Of a DNA stretch of 9,601 bases, positions 1 through 5,699 are shown piece after piece. This stretch comes from Gammaproteobacteria bacterium (GTDB lineage: Bacteria; Pseudomonadota; Gammaproteobacteria; Chromatiales; Chromatiaceae). The notes below the pieces were generated by a model. That model saw only the letters and a list, made by a program, of their open reading frames with translations. It did no database searches and was not told the origin of the DNA. Every line of letters begins with the position of its first letter. Positions within the stretch are counted from its first letter, which is position 1. Made by a program: the position numbers and the translations under genes. Location: positions 1-9,601 of the forward strand of contig JADWMH010000070.1 of the NCBI GenBank assembly GCA_015767355.1. The letters are read 5' to 3'.

Positions 1-1
1 C

Positions 2-724
2 ATCGATATCAAATATCGTCCGGATTTCTGGAAAGGGCGGCCGATAGCGAGCCGCATTCGTGATCTGGCCAATGAGCTGGGAAAGCTGCAGGCCTGGATT
101 CGGTTGCACTATGTCTATCCCTATCCGCATGTCGATGATCTGATTCCCCTGATGGCCGAAGGTCACATTCTCCCCTACCTGGATATGCCGCTGCAGCATG
201 GCAGTGAAGCTGTGTTGAAGCGCATGAAACGCCCGGCGGCGACAGAAAAAGTGCTTGAGCGTATTCACAGATGGCGGCAAAGCTGTCCGCAGCTGACATT
301 GCGCAGCACCTTCATCGTCGGCTTTCCGGGCGAGACCGATGATGATTTCGAACAGCTTCTCGATTTTCTTCAGCAGGCGCAGCTCGATCGCGTCGGCTGC
401 TTCGCATACTCACCGGTAGAAGGGGCTGCTGCCAATGCTTTAGATGAGCAGGTTCCGGAGGAGCTCAAGCAACAACGCCTGGAACGCTTCATGCAACTGC
501 AGGCGCAGATCAGTGCACAAAAACTGCAGCGAAAAATCGGATCAAAACTGATTGTGCTGGTGGATGAAGTGCACGCTGACCATGTGGTTGCGCGCAGTGA
601 AGCAGATGCGCCGGAGATCGATGGGAATGTCCTGATCAATGGCAGCTGGGACCTCGAACCCGGTGACTTCGTCGAAGTGAAGATCACCACGGCAACCGAG
701 CATGATCTCTACGCAGAGATATAA
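2..724 (+). CDS. rimO: Ribosomal protein S12 methylthiotransferase RimO, C-terminal 240 residues (5' truncated by window edge)
   Basis: RimO is a radical-SAM enzyme that adds a methylthio group to a conserved aspartate of ribosomal protein S12. The frame is open from base 2 and ends at TAA 722-724. The visible part matches the second half of RimO: RLHYVYPYPHVDD, PYLDMPLQHGS, LTLRSTFIVGFPGET and DRVGCFAYSPVEGA, all very close to what I recall of E. coli RimO. The last ~65 residues form the TRAM RNA-binding domain, including ADAPEIDGNV. The N-terminal methylthiotransferase domain and the CxxxCxxC cluster motif lie upstream of the window. A TTG at 104 is internal (it encodes the Leu of RLHYVY) and is not a start. 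The gene converges with prmA, and a repeat-bounded cassette starts 1-2 nt after the stop codon. Confidence 0.96.
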   Translation: MDIKYRPDFWKGRPIASRIRDLANELGKLQAWIRLHYVYPYPHVDDLIPLMAEGHILPYLDMPLQHGSEAVLKRMKRPAATEKVLERIHRWRQSCPQLTLRSTFIVGFPGETDDDFEQLLDFLQQAQLDRVGCFAYSPVEGAAANALDEQVPEELKQQRLERFMQLQAQISAQKLQRKIGSKLIVLVDEVHADHVVARSEADAPEIDGNVLINGSWDLEPGDFVEVKITTATEHDLYAEI

Positions 725-728
725 GAAA

Positions 729-756
729 GTTGGCAGTCGTCAGTTGGCAGTTTGCA
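729..756 (+). repeat. Heptad repeat, left arm of the S23 cassette (4 units of GTNNNCA)
   Basis: Four consecutive 7-mers are present: GTTGGCA, GTCGTCA, GTTGGCA, GTTTGCA. The array is preceded by AAA and begins 4 nt after the rimO stop. It lies 12 nt from the stop codon of the S23-family gene. The same pattern recurs at 1174-1194 (inverted), 2094-2121 and 4776-4803. Confidence 0.85.
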
Positions 757-768
757 GGGGTTCATAAG

Positions 769-1119
769 TCAGGAATTGTCGGGGTGGAGAGAGCGGATCA
801 GTCCTACTAGCATGGCGCTGATCTCTTTGGTTTCGCTTATCCATCGTATTCCAATATTACTGGGAATATAGCCGACGTCCATGCCGATGTAGGTTTGGGT
901 GCGTAGTTCCGCGCATGAGCCTTTGGCGATATGAAGAAAGCAGGTCTTTTCTTTTGCTGAGAAACGATCGATACCTTCGGCGATGTTTGAAGGAATCGAT
1001 AGTCCCGATCTGGTGATTTGATCTTTGAATCCAAAATCTCTTTGATCTGCTAGTTCTTTGTATATTTCTGCGCTCAGTCTTGCTGAGCGTTTCCAGACGT
1101 CCAAGTCTTCGAAGGGCAT
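769..1119 (-). CDS. Four-helix-bundle protein of the S23 / 23S rRNA intervening-sequence family
   Basis: The 116-residue product has the hallmarks of this family: FEDLDVWKRSARL at residues 3-15, FGFKDQITRSGLSIPSNIAEG at 29-49, and FLHIAKGSCAELRTQ at 61-75. The length is usual for the family. Members fold as antiparallel four-helix bundles and are related to the accessory protein Avd of diversity-generating retroelements. The old name 'ribosomal protein S23' is misleading, and the biochemical role is unknown. ATG 1117-1119 is preceded by GAGG at 10 nt, and the stop is TGA. The gene is visibly more AT-rich than its neighbours and is enclosed by inverted heptad repeats, both pointing to acquisition as a cassette. 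It reads in the same direction as prmA and toward rimO. The family call is firm; the function is open. Confidence 0.88.
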   Translation of the reverse strand: MPFEDLDVWKRSARLSAEIYKELADQRDFGFKDQITRSGLSIPSNIAEGIDRFSAKEKTCFLHIAKGSCAELRTQTYIGMDVGYIPSNIGIRWISETKEISAMLVGLIRSLHPDNS

Positions 1120-1163
1120 CTTCCTGATTCCTCGTGTTAAGTTGGTGGTTAGCGAAAGTCTAA

Positions 1164-1193
1164 GTCATATTGCTGCATACTGCATACTGCCAA
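1164..1193 (-). promoter_or_regulatory. Possible promoter of the S23-family gene inside the right cassette end
   Basis: On the minus strand the first heptad gives TTGGCA (+ strand 1188-1193), a 5/6 match to a sigma-70 -35 box. After an 18-nt spacer comes TATGAC (1164-1169), a 4/6 match to a -10 box. Transcription would start roughly 30-40 nt upstream of the ATG at 1119. The cassette end would then supply its own promoter. The -10 is weak, so this is tentative. Confidence 0.3.
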
Positions 1194-1194
1194 C
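1174..1194 (-). repeat. Heptad repeat, right arm of the S23 cassette (3 clean units)
   Basis: Read on the minus strand the units are GTTGGCA, GTATGCA and GTATGCA, followed by a decayed GCAATAT (1167-1173). The array begins 2 nt after the prmA stop codon (TAA, + strand 1197-1199). It is inverted relative to the array at 729-756. Confidence 0.85.
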
Positions 1195-1196
1195 TT

Positions 1197-2084
1197 TTAT
1201 TTTCGTGTGCCGGTGATGAGGATCCAGTCATCCAGCTGCTGCGGTGGATCAAGCTTGAAATTTCCCCGGTAGGCCTGTTGAACCATTTCGGCCTGGTCAT
1301 GCAGGATTCCGGAGAGGGCAATCCTGCCTTCAGGTTTCACCATCCCGGCAAGCTGCGGTGCCAGTTCAACCAGCACACTGGCGAGGATGTTGGCGAGCAG
1401 GATGTCGCACTGCTTGTTGATTGGTTCCCCTGCAGGCAGCAGTGTCAGGTGCTGGATGACCCCGTTCTCATTGGCATTCTGCCGACTGGCGATCAGCGCC
1501 TGGGGATCGTGATCGATGCCCGTCACTGATTTTGCACCCAGCAGCAGTGCGGCAATTCCCAAAATGCCGGAACCGCAGCCGTAATCGATCACTGATTTAG
1601 CGTGCAAATCAATGCCATCCAGCCACTGCAGGCAGAGTGAGGTCGTCGGATGGGTGCCGGTGCCGAAGGCGAGGCCGGGATCAAGCATCATGGTGACAGC
1701 ATCCTGAGCATCGGCTGGCAGTTGCTGGTCTCCAGGAACGACCCAAAGTCTTTGGCCAAAACGCATCGGGCGAAAGTTTTCCATCCAGGCGCGCTCCCAG
1801 GGTTGGTCCTGCAGGAGTTCCATCTCGATTTCCATCTGAATATTTTGTGAGCCTGCCGCCTTCTGAACAGCTCGCTTGAGCCCGTTTTGATCGATTGCCG
1901 CATCAAACAGGCCGGTGATGATGGTCTCACTCCACAACTTCTCTTCACCAGGAGCCGGCTCCAGTTGAGGTTCGTCTCCGGCATCCGTGAGGGTTACGGA
2001 AAGTGCGCCAAGCCCCTCCAGCAGTGTTTCGAGAAAGGGGGCGTCATGTTTGCCTGCAGTGATATGTATCTGGATCCAGGGCAT
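1197..2084 (-). CDS. prmA: Ribosomal protein L11 methyltransferase PrmA
   Basis: PrmA methylates ribosomal protein L11 at several amino groups using SAM. The 295-residue product has the normal family length. The N-terminal substrate-recognition domain begins MPWIQIHI. The catalytic domain shows GTGTHPTTSLCLQWL (residues 141-155), SAM-binding motif DYGCGSGILG (167-176), acidic D191 after the second strand, and NILA (232-235). The start is fixed by homology, since E. coli PrmA also begins MPWIQ. No Shine-Dalgarno sequence precedes it: the upstream bases are a T-rich stretch and the heptad repeat at 2094-2121. The gene follows accC in the same direction, as in many gammaproteobacteria, but the gap is 271 bp of repeats. 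Its stop codon forms the edge of the S23 cassette. Confidence 0.97.
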   Translation of the reverse strand: MPWIQIHITAGKHDAPFLETLLEGLGALSVTLTDAGDEPQLEPAPGEEKLWSETIITGLFDAAIDQNGLKRAVQKAAGSQNIQMEIEMELLQDQPWERAWMENFRPMRFGQRLWVVPGDQQLPADAQDAVTMMLDPGLAFGTGTHPTTSLCLQWLDGIDLHAKSVIDYGCGSGILGIAALLLGAKSVTGIDHDPQALIASRQNANENGVIQHLTLLPAGEPINKQCDILLANILASVLVELAPQLAGMVKPEGRIALSGILHDQAEMVQQAYRGNFKLDPPQQLDDWILITGTRK

Positions 2085-2093
2085 TTAAAAAAA

Positions 2094-2121
2094 GTTGGCA
2101 GTCGTCAGTCTGCAGTTGGCA
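2094..2121 (+). repeat. Solo heptad repeat upstream of prmA (4 units)
   Basis: The units are GTTGGCA, GTCGTCA, GTCTGCA, GTTGGCA, preceded by a run of seven A. The array starts 9 nt from the prmA start codon, so it occupies the place of the ribosome-binding site. No inverted partner and no S23-family gene are found with it. Confidence 0.8.
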
Positions 2122-2147
2122 GTAAAAGAAAAAGAGAGTTTCGCTGG

Positions 2148-2226
2148 CGCACAAGCTCATGCTTGGGTGCACGATTCTGGAAGCTGGAGCTTCTCGATGC
2201 TGGTTCCCAAGCTGGAGCTTGGGGGC
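2148..2226. repeat. Cluster of three AAGCT..AGCTT hairpins, the last of GTTCCCAAGCT type
   Basis: Three small palindromes follow each other at about 26-28 bp spacing: CAAGC-TCAT-GCTTG (2152-2165), GAAGCT-GG-AGCTTC (2180-2193) and CCCAAGCT-GG-AGCTTGGG (2206-2223). The last is preceded by GGTT, giving the GTTCCCAAGCT..AGCTTGGG form that I recall as a dispersed intergenic repeat in several bacterial groups. All lie in the accC-prmA gap. Confidence 0.6.
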
Positions 2227-2257
2227 CAGATAAATCAACCACTTACAGATCGAGAAA

Positions 2258-2290
2258 ATGGATTCCGGCTATAAACATGCCGGAATGACG
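2258..2290. repeat. ATTCCGGC..GCCGGAAT hairpin repeat
   Basis: ATTCCGGC (2262-2269) and GCCGGAAT (2279-2286) form a perfect 8-bp stem with a 9-nt loop, flanked by TGG and GACG. This TGGATTCCGGC..GCCGGAATGACG form is a dispersed intergenic repeat I recall from many bacterial genomes. No T-run follows on either strand close enough for a standard terminator. Confidence 0.6.
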
Positions 2291-2324
2291 AATTTTGCAA
2301 GAGGCTCTAAAGAGAAGCAGTAAT

Positions 2325-2346
2325 ATCTGTGTGCATCTGTGGATAA
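2325..2346 (+). repeat. ATCTGTG repeat, 10-bp period (2 units)
   Basis: ATCTGTG occurs at 2325-2331 and 2335-2341, exactly 10 bp apart, followed by GATAA. It is a short, degraded example of the ATCTGTGTNC..ATCTGTGG type of dispersed repeat. It ends about 10 nt from the accC stop codon. Confidence 0.5.
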
Positions 2347-2355
2347 TTCCTGATT

Positions 2356-3699
2356 TTAGAGACCGAGTTTCTTTTCGAGGTAGTGAATATTGACCCCGCC
2401 TTTCTGAAATGAGGAGTCTTTCATGATGTCGGCCTGCAGAGGGATATTACTTTTTATGCCGTCGATGACCATCTCTGAGAGTGCAATGCGCATACGCGCG
2501 ATGGCGGATTCGCGGTCTTCACCGTAGGCAATCAGCTTGCCGATCATGGAGTCATAGTAGGGCGGCACGGTGTAGCCATTATAGATGTGGGTCTCGACGC
2601 GAATGCCGGGGCCGCCCGGAAAATGCAGGTTGGTGATCTGTCCGGGGCTGGGCATAAAGGTATCGGGGTCCTCCGCATTGATGCGGCACTCCATGGCGTG
2701 TCCCCTGAGCTTGATCTGATTCTGCTTGTAGGAGAGCTTCTCCCCCGCAGCAATGTGCAGCTGCTCCTTGACGATATCGACGCCAGTCACCATCTCGGTC
2801 ACAGGGTGTTCCACCTGTACACGGGTGTTCATCTCGATGAAGTAGAATTCGTCGTTTTCATACAGAAACTCAAAGGTTCCAGCGCCACGGTAGCCAATGG
2901 TGCGGCAGGCCTCGGCACAGCGTTCGCCAATCTTGCTGCGCATCTTGCTGTTGATGCCGGGAGCCGGGGCCTCTTCCACAACTTTCTGGTGACGCCGCTG
3001 CATGGAGCAGTCGCGTTCACCCAGGTGGATGGCGTTTCCATGGGTATCGGAGAGCACCTGGAACTCCACATGACGCGGGTTTTCCAGGTATTTTTCCATG
3101 TAGACAATATCGTTGTTGAAGGCAGTTCTGGCTTCGCTTTTGGTCAGTGCAACCGAATTCAGCAGCGAGCCTTCGGAGTGCACCACGCGCATACCGCGGC
3201 CGCCTCCTCCTCCAGATGCCTTGATGATGACCGGATAGCCGATCTCCTTGGCCATCTTCAGGGTGCCCTTTTCGTCATTTTCGTCGATCGGCCCGTCGGA
3301 TCCGGGAACACAGGGAACGCCTGCCTCTTTCATCGCCTCGATGGCGGTGATCTTGTCACCCATCATGCGGATGGTTTCCGGCTTTGGGCCGATGAAGATA
3401 AATCCGGAGTCTTCCACGCGTTCGGCAAAATCTGCATTTTCAGACAAAAAGCCATAACCGGGGTGAATCGCCACCGCATCTGTGACTTCGGCTGCACTGA
3501 TGATGTTCGGGATTTGCAGGTAACTGGCTGTAGAGGCGGCCGGGCCGATGCAGACAGATTCGTCCGCCAGCAGTACATGTTTAAGAGTGCGATCTGCTTC
3601 AGAGTGGACTGCAACGGTGTGAATACCCATTTCACGACAGGCGCGCAGGATGCGCAGAGCAATCTCGCCACGGTTTGCAATAAGTACTTTGCTTAACAT
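2356..3699 (-). CDS. accC: Acetyl-CoA carboxylase, biotin carboxylase subunit AccC
   Basis: AccC carboxylates the biotin carried by AccB using ATP and bicarbonate, the first half-reaction of malonyl-CoA synthesis for fatty acids. The 447-residue product is nearly the length of E. coli AccC. It shows the N-terminal domain (KVLIANRGEIALRI), the ATP-grasp domain with K116, K160 and the glycine-rich loop GGGGGRGM (163-170), H210, and RRHQKVVEEAPAP including K239. FEF at 276-278 includes the metal-binding E277, and FIEMNTRVQVEHP (287-299) carries E289, N291, R293 and E297. All expected catalytic residues are present. ATG 3697-3699 lies 12 nt after the accB stop with GGGGAA upstream, so accB and accC are co-transcribed. 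Downstream, repeats separate it from prmA. Confidence 0.98.
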   Translation of the reverse strand: MLSKVLIANRGEIALRILRACREMGIHTVAVHSEADRTLKHVLLADESVCIGPAASTASYLQIPNIISAAEVTDAVAIHPGYGFLSENADFAERVEDSGFIFIGPKPETIRMMGDKITAIEAMKEAGVPCVPGSDGPIDENDEKGTLKMAKEIGYPVIIKASGGGGGRGMRVVHSEGSLLNSVALTKSEARTAFNNDIVYMEKYLENPRHVEFQVLSDTHGNAIHLGERDCSMQRRHQKVVEEAPAPGINSKMRSKIGERCAEACRTIGYRGAGTFEFLYENDEFYFIEMNTRVQVEHPVTEMVTGVDIVKEQLHIAAGEKLSYKQNQIKLRGHAMECRINAEDPDTFMPSPGQITNLHFPGGPGIRVETHIYNGYTVPPYYDSMIGKLIAYGEDRESAIARMRIALSEMVIDGIKSNIPLQADIMKDSSFQKGGVNIHYLEKKLGL

Positions 3700-3711
3700 G
3701 CGGTTCCCCGG

Positions 3712-4191
3712 TTATTCGATGACAAACAGAGGTTGGTTGTATTCGACAGGCTGGCCGTTTTCTACGAGAATCTTTTTCACGGTGCCAGAGGTGTCTGACT
3801 CGATCTGGTTGAGAATTTTCATCGCCTCGATGATGCACAGGGTGTCACCTTCTGTCACGGACTTCCCGACCTCTACAAATGCAGAGGATTCAGGTGATGC
3901 CGAACGATAGAAGGTGCCCACCATTGGCGAGTTGACCGTGTGGCCGGTGTGCGCGGGTTCTTCCTCTGCCACCGGAGCAGCATGGGGTTCTGCGGCTGCA
4001 GCCGGCACAGTTGCTGCAGCGCCGGCAGGAGGCAGTGCTGTCTGCATGATTTGCGGCATTGCCATGATAGGAGGCGGGGCTGATCCGATACGGCTGATGC
4101 GAATAGAGTCTTCACCTTCATTGATTTCGATTTCAGCCACATCGGAGGCCTCGACGAGTTCGATCAGTTTTTTGATTTTTCGAATATCCAC
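3712..4191 (-). CDS. accB: Acetyl-CoA carboxylase, biotin carboxyl carrier protein AccB (BCCP)
   Basis: The 159-residue carrier holds biotin on a lysine and shuttles it between AccC and the carboxyltransferase. The N-terminal part (DIRKIKKLIELVEASDVAEIEI) is typical of gammaproteobacterial AccB. An Ala/Pro-rich flexible linker spans about residues 38-80, and the C-terminal biotinyl domain contains IEAMKILNQI with the biotin-accepting K125. The domain ends normally at FVIE. The start codon is GTG (4189-4191), supported by GAGGG 7 nt upstream and by homology of the first residues. It follows aroQ by 22 nt and precedes accC by 12 nt. Confidence 0.97.
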   Translation of the reverse strand: MDIRKIKKLIELVEASDVAEIEINEGEDSIRISRIGSAPPPIMAMPQIMQTALPPAGAAATVPAAAAEPHAAPVAEEEPAHTGHTVNSPMVGTFYRSASPESSAFVEVGKSVTEGDTLCIIEAMKILNQIESDTSGTVKKILVENGQPVEYNQPLFVIE

Positions 4192-4213
4192 AGATTGTCC
4201 CTCTAAAGATGAG

Positions 4214-4648
4214 TCACAGTTGAGTCAGAGCGGCAGTCAGGGCAAGATCATAGCCCTGGCTGCCAAGACCGGCGATAACGCCAACGGCAATATCAGATAA
4301 ATAGGAGTGGTGACGAAACGCTTCCCGCTGGTAGATATTGGAGAGATGCACCTCGATAAAGGGGATCTCTACAGCGAGCAGGGCGTCACGCAAAGCGACG
4401 CTGGTATGGGTAAAGGCCGCAGGGTTGATGATGATAAAGGTGGTGTCATCATCCATGGCTGCATGAATGCGTTCGATGAGCCGATGTTCAGCATTATATT
4501 GCGAGAGTTCGAGGCTTTTCCCCGCCTGTTGCGCCTGCTTTCGCAGACGTTCCCCGATATCGTCCAGTGTTTCACTGCCATATATCCCTGGTTCTCTCCG
4601 ACCTAGAAGATTGAGATTTGGACCGTTGAGAACAAGAATCCGAGACAT
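4214..4648 (-). CDS. aroQ: Type II 3-dehydroquinate dehydratase AroQ
   Basis: AroQ dehydrates 3-dehydroquinate to 3-dehydroshikimate in the shikimate pathway. The 144-residue product has the type II fold signature: LNGPNLNLLGRREPGIYG with R18 and catalytic Y23, INPAAFTHTSVALRDAL with N75 and H81, IEVHLSN with E99 and catalytic H101, and QREAFRHHSYLSDIAVGV with R108 and R112. The stretch QYNAEH (50-55) has Tyr where Ser is usual (QSNAE), a mild deviation. ATG is at 4646-4648 with only a weak GGCGG upstream. It heads the aroQ-accB-accC cluster, a common gammaproteobacterial arrangement. Confidence 0.97.
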   Translation of the reverse strand: MSRILVLNGPNLNLLGRREPGIYGSETLDDIGERLRKQAQQAGKSLELSQYNAEHRLIERIHAAMDDDTTFIIINPAAFTHTSVALRDALLAVEIPFIEVHLSNIYQREAFRHHSYLSDIAVGVIAGLGSQGYDLALTAALTQL

Positions 4649-4775
4649 CGCAGTCGTATCCGCCGAAATTAATGAGATAACGCAAAGATAGAGGAAGTGT
4701 GTCTAATTTGCGCGCAGAAGTCCAGTTTTTCATGCTATTTTTCATTAAATTGCAGAAACATGCCCAAAAAAGAAA

Positions 4776-4803
4776 GTTTGCAGTCGTCAGTTGTCAGTTG
4801 GCA
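4776..4803 (+). repeat. Solo heptad repeat in the aroQ-DUF1538 intergenic region (4 units)
   Basis: The units are GTTTGCA, GTCGTCA, GTTGTCA, GTTGGCA, preceded by an A-rich run (AAAAAAGAAA). As in the other two plus-strand copies, the second unit is GTCGTCA. No gene or inverted partner accompanies it. Confidence 0.8.
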
Positions 4804-4827
4804 GCAAGAGAAACGAGGAAGGCCCTG

Positions 4828-4852
4828 TCATTGCGAGCGCAGCGTGGCAATC
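4828..4852. repeat. Dispersed CATTGCGAG..GGCAATC repeat
   Basis: ATTGC (4830-4834) pairs with GCAAT (4847-4851) around a 12-nt centre, GAGCGCAGCGTG. This TCATTGCGAG..GCAATC form is a widespread intergenic repeat, and spurious proteins containing SLRAQRGNL or CHCERSVAIW arise from translating it. It lies 24 nt downstream of the solo heptad repeat. Confidence 0.65.
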
Positions 4853-4934
4853 TGGTGTCACATCATCGAGCATCTGAAACATTGATGTATTTCGTAAAAC
4901 CAGTAATGATTTTGATGCTGCTCTCGCTACTCTC

Positions 4935-4943
4935 TGGTATGCT
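4935..4943 (+). promoter_or_regulatory. Possible extended -10 box of the DUF1538 operon
   Basis: TGGTATGCT contains TG-N-TATGCT, an extended -10 pattern. The nearest -35-like hexamer, TTGATG (4912-4917), is 20 nt upstream, which is too far to be ideal. A transcript from here would start near 4950 and leave a ~27-nt leader before the TTG at 4977. Confidence 0.25.
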
Positions 4944-4976
4944 GGAAACAGTTCCACTGACGATATCGACTCAACA

Positions 4977-5699
4977 TTGAAGGCACTCATCAAGGCGTTC
5001 TACGAGAGTACCCGGGATCTGCTCCCGATCGTTGTGGTGATTGCCTTTTTTCAACTGCTGGTGCTGCAGCAGCCCTTCCCCGGTTTACTGAAAATGCTCG
5101 GCGGCCTGCTGATGGTGGTGCTGGGTCTGACATTGTTCGTCCACGGTCTGCGCACAGGTTTGTTCCCGATCGGCGAAGCTATGGCATATGATTTTGCCCG
5201 CAAGGGGAGCCTGCCATGGCTGCTGCTGTTTGCTTTTTCCCTGGGATTCGGCACTACCGTGGCAGAGCCTGCACTGATTGCCGTTGCCGATGAGGCTGCA
5301 GAGGTGGCAGCCAATGGCGGCATGATTGCATCGACCGATGCAGCTATGGAGAGTTATGCGGATGGCCTGAGAATGACTGTTGCCGTCTCCGTCGGTTTTG
5401 CCATCATGCTCGGTGTATACCGCATCATCAAGGGCTGGCCAATTCAGTATCTGATCCTGGGTGGTTACATCGGTGTGGTGATCATGACCATGTTTGCGCC
5501 GGAAGAGATTATTGGCATCGCCTATGATTCCGGTGGCGTCACGACCTCCACCATTACAGTGCCGCTGGTGACGGCGCTGGGTGTCGGTCTTGCCAGTAGC
5601 ATCGCGGGGCGCAATCCGATGGTCGACGGTTTTGGCCTGATTGCTTTTGCATCCCTGACGCCGATGATCTTTGTCATGGCCTACGGAATCCTGTTGTGA
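4977..5699 (+). CDS. DUF1538 family integral membrane protein, first paralogue
   Basis: The 240-residue protein is very hydrophobic, with about seven membrane segments (near 15-31, 39-63, 79-105, 139-153, 157-178, 192-211, 218-240). It shows the DUF1538 signatures GFGTTVAEPALIAVADEA (90-107), AYDSGGVTTSTITVPL (182-197) and GRNPMVDGFGLIAFASL (211-227). The family has no characterised function that I can name; the conserved TT-AEP and GG-TTST-TVP motifs within membrane regions suggest a transporter. The TTG start at 4977 lacks a Shine-Dalgarno sequence. The frame is open upstream to 4878, with ATT 4881 the only other conceivable start, but the hydrophobic domain begins right after the TTG, as expected. 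Its stop overlaps the next start by 4 nt. The start is uncertain; the family is firm. Confidence 0.88.
   Translation: MKALIKAFYESTRDLLPIVVVIAFFQLLVLQQPFPGLLKMLGGLLMVVLGLTLFVHGLRTGLFPIGEAMAYDFARKGSLPWLLLFAFSLGFGTTVAEPALIAVADEAAEVAANGGMIASTDAAMESYADGLRMTVAVSVGFAIMLGVYRIIKGWPIQYLILGGYIGVVIMTMFAPEEIIGIAYDSGGVTTSTITVPLVTALGVGLASSIAGRNPMVDGFGLIAFASLTPMIFVMAYGILL

Larger units (their letters stand above)
726..1197. mobile_element. Repeat-bounded cassette carrying an S23-family gene, with 12-bp perfect inverted ends
   Basis: The outer ends are AAAGTTGGCAGT (726-737) and its exact complement ACTGCCAACTTT (1186-1197). Inside each end the sequence continues as degenerate 7-bp units of form GTNNNCA, so the arms stay partly complementary. 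The 472-bp unit holds a single gene (769-1119) and fills the gap between the convergent stop codons of rimO and prmA. No transposase is present and no clear target-site duplication is visible. S23-family ORFs are known as the coding part of mobile intervening sequences in 23S rRNA genes of several bacteria, where they also sit in a hairpin. Calling this a non-autonomous mobile element is inference from the ends and from solo copies of the same repeat elsewhere in the window. Confidence 0.55.
4649..4976. other. Divergent intergenic region between aroQ and the DUF1538 operon (328 bp)
   Basis: This stretch holds no convincing gene. The aroQ-proximal ~110 bp is AT-rich and presumably holds the aroQ-accBC promoter, but I see no clear -35/-10 pair. 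The middle carries the heptad repeat 4776-4803 and the ATTGC..GCAAT repeat 4830-4851. The right part holds a possible extended -10 for the DUF1538 operon. Open frames here, including one reaching into 4980, are translations of these repeats. Confidence 0.7.

Noticed and set aside
769..1119. Reading the S23-family gene as part of a ribosomal-modification cluster with rimO and prmA
   Set aside because: The 'ribosomal protein S23' name is historical; the gene is a repeat-bounded insert, so its position between two ribosome-modifying genes is probably coincidence.
1170..1529. A plus-strand open frame of 119 codons opposite the prmA 3' end
   Set aside because: It is antisense to prmA and starts within the heptad repeat; there is no family resemblance.
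1887..2288. Plus-strand open frame crossing the prmA start and the repeat nest
   Set aside because: Its second half is a translation of dispersed repeats and its first half is antisense to prmA.
2587..3696. A 369-codon open frame on the plus strand opposite accC
   Set aside because: It is fully antisense to a confidently identified accC, has no recognisable domain, and its length reflects codon bias of the real gene.
4697..4980. Two overlapping plus-strand frames upstream of the DUF1538 operon
   Set aside because: They contain CHCERSVAIW and SLRAQRGNL, the tell-tale translations of the CATTGCGAG repeat, and no conserved domain.
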